From: Tannerella sp.
GTDB taxonomy: Bacteria > Bacteroidota > Bacteroidia > Bacteroidales > Tannerellaceae
Reading direction: 5' to 3'
DNA length: 5,469 nucleotides
Assembly (NCBI GenBank): GCA_031268395.1
Contig: JAIRXI010000293.1
Location: 1-5,469, forward strand
Shown: one piece after another, positions 1 to 5,469 of the stretch
Layout: the number at the start of each line of letters is the position of its first letter
How positions within the stretch are numbered: position 1 is the stretch's first letter
Translations under genes and position numbers: made by a program
The notes under the pieces: model-generated
What the model was told of the DNA's origin: nothing
The model's database searches: none
What the model saw: the letters and a program-made list of their open reading frames with translations, nothing else

Positions 1-2427
1 TCCGTGAATCAGGATGCCATCATCAAAAGCAAAACGTATTGGGACAATATTAAAAAGGAAGCGGAGGAAGCGCGGGCTAAACTGGATCCGGATGATACGA
101 AAACAAAGGCCAAATGGGATGAATATACGAAAAAAATTGCGGAGGCGGATGCGCAGTTGAAAAAATGGGAGACGTCCGGCGATTCCGTGGCGGCGAAGGC
201 GCAGCGGGAGGCGAAGGAAGAGGCGAAAGCAATAAAACGCCGCAACGAAGAGCTTCTGGAAATGATGCGCAAAGCGCAGGCCGACCGGATCGCCCTGATG
301 GAGGATGAAGAACAAAAGGAAATGGCCAAAATAGAAGATGCCTATACCAACGAAATCGCGGCCATTGAAAAGAAAATGGCCGAATGGAGCGAAGCACAGA
401 AAGGGCCATTGACCGTCGAACAGACGGGGGCGTATGACGAAATGTATCAGGTAGCCTTCGACAAACGGATGAAGGCGGAGGCGGATTTTTACAAAAAACG
501 GGATGAAAAAGCCGCCGAAGCCAATAACGAATATCTCCGGGAATACGGCAGTTACCAGGAAAAAATATTGGGTATCAATGAGTACTACAATAAAAAAATA
601 GCTGAAGCGAAAAGCGACGAAGAGAAAAAGCTGTTGAATGCGCAACGCGACAGGGATATTTCCGAGACAAATGCGGAGTTGGCGAAAAAGTCAAAACTGT
701 GGCAGAAGTTTTTCGGCGACCTGGAAAAACTCGGAAAGAAGTCCGTCCGGGAAATGATTGCACAAATCGAATTGCTTCTGCAATACGGGAACGGCGATTT
801 GAAGGAATTGCCCGTTGAACTGGCGGAGAGTTTCGCCGGTCTGGACGACGGTTCGGAGAAGTCGCAGGAACTGATAAAAGAGTTAATTGCGCAACTGGAA
901 AAACTGCGCAAGACGGAAAGAAAGATTGACGAGGTAAATCCGTTCAGGCGCATCATCGACGGTTTCGACGACCTGTCCAAAGCCGCCGGGGATTCCGGCA
1001 AGGAGATGGATGCCGTGAAGAATATCCTGTCCGGCTTCGGCGAGGCGGGCAGCATCTTTACGGAACTCGGTCAGGCGATGGAGGAGGCCGGGATGAAGGC
1101 AGGCAAAGTGGTTGTTGCCATCGGGGACGTAATAAGCAAGGCGGTTTCCATGGCGGGAGCGGGAGCGTCGATAGGCCAAGGCTGGGGGGCCGTGATAGGC
1201 GCGGTAGTCGGCGCGGCATCCGCACTGATACCCGCATTAGCCGGCTCGAAAGGATTATCGGAAGAAACACGTCATTATTACGAATCACTCATTGAGGTAA
1301 CGGATGAATTGATAGATAAGCAACTCCAACTGGTTGACGCGGCAGCCGGAGCAACGGCTAAGGTTGCAGCCGAAAATGCAAAACTGCTGAATGAATTAAA
1401 AAGGGAACGTGTGAAGGAGGCGCTGGACACCTATTTGAGAGATTCCGGATGGAATTATCACAGTGAGGGGTATGAGTTCCAAAAAAGATTAATCAGCTAT
1501 ATTACTTCAAACGGCAAAATTTTGAACAGGGATTTATTTAATGCCGCTTATAAATCAATGGTGAATGCGTACGGACCCAGTAATGTCAAAGAATGGGATC
1601 TTTTAAGCCGGCAACTTGAATTTGGGAATCTTAAAATTGTATCCGAATTTCTTGATACGGCAGAACTGGAAAAAAACGGCATTAAAATAGCGGACATTCT
1701 AAGGGATACTGCCGGCACGCTTACAACTTATACCGCCGATCAATTGCGGGCATTAAAAACATATGGCATTGAAGTCTGGTCACTGCTGGATGATGAGACG
1801 CAGAAATACCTGGACAGCATCATTGAAATTGATGATTATATCAGGGAGATCGAAAGAAGAGAGAGGGAAGGGCTGACGGGTACCACCGAGGAGGCTGTTT
1901 CGGGCAGTCTGGACAAGCTGTACGCCGAGGCCGACCTGACGTTTGAAAAGATAGGGGAATCGTTTGAAGAACATATTAAAAAAGCGATTTTGAATATGGT
2001 CAGCAGGGATTCGCTCGGAAAAATACAGGACTGGTATGCCGGATTTGCAAAAGACATGGAAGACGGGATTCTCGACCCGGCGGAAGCGGAGAGTCTGCGC
2101 AAAAAATATAAGGAAATAGCCGAAAGCGGCAATGACACATATCAAAAAGCATTGGATTTAATCGGCATTACCATGGGGGAAGCCTCTTCAATGTCTCCCC
2201 TCGCCGGCGCCATCAAGGGAGCGAGCCAGGAGGAAATAAACGCCCTGACGGGGTATATGAACAATACGATGATTAACCAGCGTGAAGCGACGGAACTGAT
2301 ACGCGACCAGCTGATGTTCCTGGCCAATATCGACGGGAAACTGGGCGTTTCGAATAAATTTCTTGAAAGCATCGACGGCAAACTGACGCCCAAATCCGAC
2401 CCGTTAAGGGCCATGGGGATAGGGTAG
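1..2427 (+). CDS. Phage tail tape measure protein, C-terminal part (5' end outside window)
   Basis: This is the scaffold that sets tail length and lies inside the tail tube; it is expelled during DNA ejection. The frame is open from base 1 and ends at TAG 2425-2427. A GTG at 4-6 could serve as a start, but no ribosome site can be seen and the sequence begins inside a charged helical region, so I treat the gene as 5'-truncated. Counting from that GTG, residues 1-260 are Lys/Glu/Ala-rich coiled coil. Around 186-215 is a motif (YQEKILGINEYYNKKIAEA) that I recall from Bacteroidales tape measure proteins, followed by a WQKFFGDLEKL segment near 235. Residues 367-414 are Gly/Ala/Val-rich and hydrophobic, typical of tape measure proteins. 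Next come an AT-richer segment containing LDDETQKYLDSIIE, then an ADLTFEKIGESFEEHIKKAI motif and a C-terminal tail ending PLRAMGIG. Family assignment is by recalled resemblance, strengthened by the Dit-like and tail-tip genes downstream. Confidence 0.9.
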   Translation, partial: SVNQDAIIKSKTYWDNIKKEAEEARAKLDPDDTKTKAKWDEYTKKIAEADAQLKKWETSGDSVAAKAQREAKEEAKAIKRRNEELLEMMRKAQADRIALMEDEEQKEMAKIEDAYTNEIAAIEKKMAEWSEAQKGPLTVEQTGAYDEMYQVAFDKRMKAEADFYKKRDEKAAEANNEYLREYGSYQEKILGINEYYNKKIAEAKSDEEKKLLNAQRDRDISETNAELAKKSKLWQKFFGDLEKLGKKSVREMIAQIELLLQYGNGDLKELPVELAESFAGLDDGSEKSQELIKELIAQLEKLRKTERKIDEVNPFRRIIDGFDDLSKAAGDSGKEMDAVKNILSGFGEAGSIFTELGQAMEEAGMKAGKVVVAIGDVISKAVSMAGAGASIGQGWGAVIGAVVGAASALIPALAGSKGLSEETRHYYESLIEVTDELIDKQLQLVDAAAGATAKVAAENAKLLNELKRERVKEALDTYLRDSGWNYHSEGYEFQKRLISYITSNGKILNRDLFNAAYKSMVNAYGPSNVKEWDLLSRQLEFGNLKIVSEFLDTAELEKNGIKIADILRDTAGTLTTYTADQLRALKTYGIEVWSLLDDETQKYLDSIIEIDDYIREIERREREGLTGTTEEAVSGSLDKLYAEADLTFEKIGESFEEHIKKAILNMVSRDSLGKIQDWYAGFAKDMEDGILDPAEAESLRKKYKEIAESGNDTYQKALDLIGITMGEASSMSPLAGAIKGASQEEINALTGYMNNTMINQREATELIRDQLMFLANIDGKLGVSNKFLESIDGKLTPKSDPLRAMGIG

Positions 2428-2526
2428 CGAAGGGCGGCCGGATGACGAAAGTTATTGTTTTTCTATCAACGAACGTATTATAACAATGCGCCATGATGTA
2501 ATTTTACGCTGTCAAATCAATGTAAT
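2428..2526. other. AT-rich intergenic spacer between tape measure and Dit-like genes
   Basis: This 99-bp gap is the only non-coding stretch in the window. From 2441 to 2526 it is about 31% GC by hand count, far below both neighbours. It holds a 7-bp direct repeat ATGTAAT at 2496-2502 and 2520-2526, the second copy touching the Dit-like start codon. It also has a weak inverted repeat, ATTGTT near 2454-2459 against AACAAT near 2482-2487. TAATTTTA at 2499-2506 matches the Bacteroides -7 box TAnnTTTG except for the last base, but no TTTG sits at the expected -33 distance. There is no strong GC hairpin followed by a T-run, so I do not call a terminator. Short frames of 13 and 16 codons (from 2442 and 2486) look like chance. 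A promoter, a leader or plain spacer are all possible. Confidence 0.5.
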
Positions 2527-2946
2527 ATGCGGATAGATTACGTATTTTCAGGCAGTACTTTTTCGGGTTACGGCGTATATGTCTCCAGGAGTACCGGATT
2601 GCTGGGTCGCCCCAGGCGGAAAGACCCGGAGATATACGAGTATCCGGGCGAGAGCGGGCATATCCCCGATCTTGCCACCGTCGTTTACGAACCCCGCCGG
2701 ATAACGCTTGCCTGTTTTATCCTTGCGGCTTCGGCAAACGAAATCATATCCAGGTATGAGGCGTTCACCTCCTTTCTTTACGGCCAGACGGAAGTCTGCC
2801 CGCTGGCTATGCGGATTGACGGTTCCACCAAACTGTCCTTCAACTGCTACGTAAAGGAACTGTCGGACATCAGCAAACGGTTCCGGAGCGGGCGAAACGC
2901 GGGAGAGTTTACCATCACCTTTATAGAGCCGAAGCCTTATGAATAG
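2527..2946 (+). CDS. Distal tail (Dit)-like protein, short form
   Basis: Probably the distal tail protein that forms the ring between the tail tube and the tip complex. The 139-residue product is beta-rich with no signal peptide or membrane segment. It opens with an N-terminal strand (MRIDYVFSGSTF), then a YGVYVSRSTGLL turn, a GESGHIPDLATVVYEPRRI segment and the strand TLACFILAA. A helix follows (residues about 72-87, around NEIISRYEAFTSFLYG), and late strands end in GEFTITFIEPKPYE. This order resembles the N-terminal Dit domain (Sipho_tail family). Classical Gram-positive Dits such as SPP1 gp19.1 are about 250 residues with a second C-terminal domain, which is absent here. The ATG at 2527 is the best start: the frame is closed upstream by TGA at 2494-2496 and no other ATG lies between. 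No Shine-Dalgarno sequence is visible. Position between the tape measure and tail-tip genes is the strongest support; sequence motifs alone would be weak. Confidence 0.72.
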   Translation: MRIDYVFSGSTFSGYGVYVSRSTGLLGRPRRKDPEIYEYPGESGHIPDLATVVYEPRRITLACFILAASANEIISRYEAFTSFLYGQTEVCPLAMRIDGSTKLSFNCYVKELSDISKRFRSGRNAGEFTITFIEPKPYE

Positions 2947-5469
2947 TTTTGTCATTACGGCGCTCGACGGGACGACGTTTGATTTGTTCGATCCGCGCAT
3001 TCCGTGCACGATAGAGGAGGGCAGTCAGCACTGCGGCCTTCAGGGCGTGGATACGCTTGCCGTAAAGGTGCGAAGCGCCCTCCCGCTGCCGCTTGCCGTC
3101 GGTGATTCGTGCTCCCTGTTCGGGAAAAGGTATTTCCTTAATACCGTGCCCCCGGTCACCAAGGCCGCGCCCCGAAAATTCGTGTACGAGCTTGTTTTCG
3201 AGGGGATACAGTACAGTCTGATGGACGTGCGGTTTCTGCTGCCGGAGGGTTCGGTCAGCGACAGCCTGACGGCAGACCTGGGCATGTTCCTGTCGGTACT
3301 GACGGACAATATCACGCGCGTAAAGGGGAACTGGACGCTGGGCGTCTTTCCGTCCGGAACGGAATACAAAACGCTGGTGTTCGACGGCGAAAACTGCCTT
3401 TCGGTGCTTCAGCAGATTTGCGAAGCATACGGGCAGGAGTTTGAGATCGAACAGGATGAAGGGATGAATATCCTGCATATCCGCAAGGCGGGACAGTCGT
3501 TGCCGTTTACGTTCAAATTCGGAAGCGCGGGCGGACTGTACAGCCTCACCCGGCAAAACGTGGATTCAAAAAATATTGTTACCCGCCTGTACGTGTATGG
3601 CGGGAGCAATAACCTTGCCAAGTACCGGCACGGCAAACTTTGCCTGCCGGGGAAAAGCAAAAACCAGTCGTATATCGAAGAGTCGAACGCGATTAATGCG
3701 TATGGCGTAAGGGAGAATATTCAGGTGTTCGGCGACATTTTCCCGAATCGCTACGGCGAGGTAACGGCTCCGGGCGACGATTATCTGTCGTTCGTGGATT
3801 CTACCATGAATTTCGACCTGAACGAAAAGGAGGCGGACGGTATCACTACCCGGTGGCTGATTGCCGACGTCACTGCAAAGGTGCATTTCAATACGGGCCG
3901 ACTGGCCGGATACGAATTTGAGATACAGCGGGACGGGGGGTATGACCATGCCACAAAAACCGTTAAGCTTATCCCGTTCACGGATGAAAACGGGATGGAA
4001 TTTCCGAGCAGAACGAACGCGGCCTTTCAACTGTCCGCGGGCGACAAATACTTTTTCAAGGACATCCGCCTGCCGGATCAGTATGTGACGGATGCGGAAA
4101 ATGAACTGGCTGAAAAGGGGCAGGCGTTTTATGCGCAAAACAGCTACCCGCAAGTGACCTACGGTTTGAATATCCACGAACATTTTATTAAACAGTTTGC
4201 CGGAAGCGGTAATATCACCACTCTTTTCTCCGTGGGCGACTATATTCATGTGGTTGACCCGGATGTGGCGGTGGACCGGCATATTCGCATTGCGTCGTTT
4301 GAGCGCGATGTGCTGAAGCCTTATAAATACGTCCTTACCCTGGCGGATGTCGTCACGCGGGACGTGTTCACGCGCGCCATATCCGATGTGCTGGCCCTGG
4401 ATCGCATCATCGCCATGAACAACCTCGCAGACCCTTCGCGTGCAAGGCGTGCCTGGCGTGCAAGTCAGGAGGTGCTGGCGATGGTGTTTGACCCGGAAGG
4501 CGACTATTACAGCGACCGGATCAAACCGCTGTCTATCGAGACGGGCATGTTGCAGGTGGGGGCGAAGTCCATGCAGTTTGTGCTGCGGAACATTATTTTC
4601 GAGCCGAATTATGAGGGCAATCCGAATGTCATGCACGTTACAGCCGGGCAGCTGATTCATTATGCCATTGAGGAGAGCATCAAAACATGGAATCTCGCGG
4701 AGGTGACGTTCAGTGAGATGGTCAGCAGTACGGCATATTATATCTATGCCCGCTGCCCAAAGGGGACTGACGCGGGAAGCGTCCTGCTGGATACGGTGCA
4801 AAGAAAAGTGGATTATGAGGCGGGTTACTACACTTTCCTGATAGGCGTACTTAACAGCGTGGAAACGGACGACGACGGAGGGCGACCGGCGCGGTTTGTC
4901 TCGCTGACATACGGAAGCTCCACTGTAAACGGGCGGTTCATAAGAACAGGTCGGATAGAAAGCAGCGGCGGCGGAACGGGATATATCGACCTTGACGCTC
5001 CCGACGGCATCGAAATCTCCGGCAAAACTGTCTTCCGTTCCGGATCTTCGGGCTACGACAATATCGTGGACAAACCGGATTTGACGCCTTATGACGAAGC
5101 GCTGAATTATGTGGACAATGTGTTGCCCGATACGCTGGAGCACATACAGAATCAGTTAGACAACGCTATTGAATCGTGGTTTTATCATTATGACCCGACG
5201 GTGTCAAACTATCCGGCGTCGGACTGGACGACGGGCGCGTTGAGGGAGGCTCATCTGGACGACACGTTCACGAACCTGGACAGCGGTCAGTCGTGGCGAT
5301 TCACGAAGGATGCGGGGGGCGTCTATTCCTGGACGCTGATGGCGGACACGGCGGCATCGCGCGCGCTGGTGCTGGCAGGTCAGGCAAAGGACACGGCAGA
5401 CGGGAAGCGTCGCAGCTTCGTGTCGCAGCCCTATCCCCCCTACGACGCGGGCGATTTGTGGGTACAGGG
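2939..5469 (+). CDS. Tail-associated tip/host-contact protein (Tal/Prophage_tail-like), 3' end outside window
   Basis: Likely the protein that caps the tail tube and carries adhesion modules. It starts at ATG 2939-2941; an in-frame TAG at 2924-2926 excludes earlier starts. The gene overlaps the Dit-like stop by 8 bp, suggesting coupled translation. The frame stays open for 843 codons to the window edge. Residues 1-478 look hub-like: a beta-rich N-terminus, a CLSVLQQICEAYGQEFEIE segment (153-171), NIVTRLYVYGGSNNL (212-226), GDYIHVVD (433-440) and a closing stretch RIASFERDVLKPYKYVLTLAD. A helical linker (481-514) is followed by a beta-rich module (about 515-680; DPEGDYYSDRIKP at 518, YYIYARC at 600, GRFIRTGRI at 665). 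Next come GYDNIVDKPDL (705-715), a probable coiled coil (718-747) and an Asp/Trp-rich end with DGKRRSF (821-827) and DAGDLWVQ (836-843). I recall this ending from Bacteroidales and Firmicutes phage tail proteins. No catalytic residues can be named, so peptidase activity is not claimed. Confidence 0.85.
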   Translation, partial: MNSFVITALDGTTFDLFDPRIPCTIEEGSQHCGLQGVDTLAVKVRSALPLPLAVGDSCSLFGKRYFLNTVPPVTKAAPRKFVYELVFEGIQYSLMDVRFLLPEGSVSDSLTADLGMFLSVLTDNITRVKGNWTLGVFPSGTEYKTLVFDGENCLSVLQQICEAYGQEFEIEQDEGMNILHIRKAGQSLPFTFKFGSAGGLYSLTRQNVDSKNIVTRLYVYGGSNNLAKYRHGKLCLPGKSKNQSYIEESNAINAYGVRENIQVFGDIFPNRYGEVTAPGDDYLSFVDSTMNFDLNEKEADGITTRWLIADVTAKVHFNTGRLAGYEFEIQRDGGYDHATKTVKLIPFTDENGMEFPSRTNAAFQLSAGDKYFFKDIRLPDQYVTDAENELAEKGQAFYAQNSYPQVTYGLNIHEHFIKQFAGSGNITTLFSVGDYIHVVDPDVAVDRHIRIASFERDVLKPYKYVLTLADVVTRDVFTRAISDVLALDRIIAMNNLADPSRARRAWRASQEVLAMVFDPEGDYYSDRIKPLSIETGMLQVGAKSMQFVLRNIIFEPNYEGNPNVMHVTAGQLIHYAIEESIKTWNLAEVTFSEMVSSTAYYIYARCPKGTDAGSVLLDTVQRKVDYEAGYYTFLIGVLNSVETDDDGGRPARFVSLTYGSSTVNGRFIRTGRIESSGGGTGYIDLDAPDGIEISGKTVFRSGSSGYDNIVDKPDLTPYDEALNYVDNVLPDTLEHIQNQLDNAIESWFYHYDPTVSNYPASDWTTGALREAHLDDTFTNLDSGQSWRFTKDAGGVYSWTLMADTAASRALVLAGQAKDTADGKRRSFVSQPYPPYDAGDLWVQ
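4439..4465 (+). repeat. Three tandem copies of a 9-bp unit inside the tail-tip gene
   Basis: The units CGTGCAAGG, CGTGCCTGG and CGTGCAAGT follow each other without a gap. The period is 9 bp, so a gain or loss of one unit keeps the reading frame. They encode Arg-Ala-Arg, Arg-Ala-Trp and Arg-Ala-Ser (residues 501-509), a basic patch in the helical linker between the hub-like part and the variable part. The repeat could be recent slippage. It could also be a by-product of a conserved RRAWR-type helix using similar codons. Confidence 0.7.

Noticed and set aside
4..6. GTG at the left edge as the true start of the tape measure gene.
   Set aside because: The frame is already open at base 1, the first residues look like the interior of a coiled-coil protein, and a tape measure protein of this family is expected to be longer than 807 residues.
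139..486. 12-bp direct repeat GCGGAGGCGGAT at 139-150 and 475-486.
   Set aside because: It encodes the same Ala-Glu-Ala-Asp pattern common in this charged coiled coil; codon reuse explains it without invoking a mobile or regulatory repeat.
585..1055. Minus-strand open frame of 156 codons, Ser/Phe-rich.
   Set aside because: The Ser/Phe/Leu bias is what antisense reading of the Lys/Glu/Ala codons of the tape measure coiled coil gives.
2442..2536. Tiny frames of 13 codons (2442-2483) and 16 codons (2486-2536) in the spacer.
   Set aside because: They are too short to judge, show no ribosome site or family resemblance, and the second runs into the Dit-like gene. Chance is the simplest explanation.
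2921..3556. Minus-strand open frame of 211 codons (with an overlapping one at 2548-3009).
   Set aside because: Both lie opposite the Dit-like and tail-tip genes, have compositions expected of a shadow frame and would cross two convincing + strand genes.
3861..4088. + strand frame of 75 codons, and another at 4440-4655 of 71 codons.
   Set aside because: Both are in a different frame inside the tail-tip gene. They have Arg/Ser/Cys-rich sequence and no motif, and would require overlapping translation without support.
3566..5143. A 525-codon open frame on the minus strand.
   Set aside because: It lies wholly within the + strand tail-tip gene. Its translation is rich in His, Arg, Val and Ile with no recognisable domain order, while the + frame shows tail-protein motifs. 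Long stop-free antisense frames arise readily opposite GC-biased coding sequence.

Overview
The window is a piece of a double-stranded DNA phage or prophage tail module. All genes are on the + strand, in the classical long non-contractile (siphovirus-type) tail order: tape measure protein, distal-tail-like protein, then a large tail-tip/host-contact protein. The protein sequences look like those of prophages of gut Bacteroidales (Bacteroides, Parabacteroides and relatives). This rests on recalled family resemblance in the tape measure and tail-tip proteins, and on the lack of a convincing Shine-Dalgarno sequence before either visible start, which is normal for Bacteroidota. No host gene, integrase, attachment site, tRNA or rRNA is visible, so genus and integration state cannot be read from this window.

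Layout. Positions 1-2427 hold the C-terminal 808 codons of a tape measure protein: a charged coiled-coil half, a Gly/Ala-rich hydrophobic segment, an AT-richer middle part and a conserved C-terminal tail. An AT-rich 99-bp spacer follows. Positions 2527-2946 encode a complete 139-residue Dit-like protein. Its last 8 bases overlap the start of a very long gene at 2939, which stays open for 843 codons and runs off the right edge at 5469. That gene encodes a tail-associated protein with an N-terminal hub-like part and C-terminal beta-rich, coiled-coil and host-contact-like modules. It has no stop codon inside the window, so a caller that requires complete genes would miss it and might report the long antisense frame instead.

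How the genes work together (from siphovirus tail biology). The tape measure protein sets tail length, sits inside the tail tube and is ejected first during DNA delivery. Dit forms the ring joining tube to tip. The large protein caps the tube and carries the modules that probably touch the bacterial surface.

I found no unambiguous new biological system. The most notable signals are a sharp drop in GC inside the tape measure gene, a perfect-period 9-bp triplet repeat at the boundary between the conserved and the variable part of the tail-tip protein, and the unusual AT-rich spacer in an otherwise packed operon.
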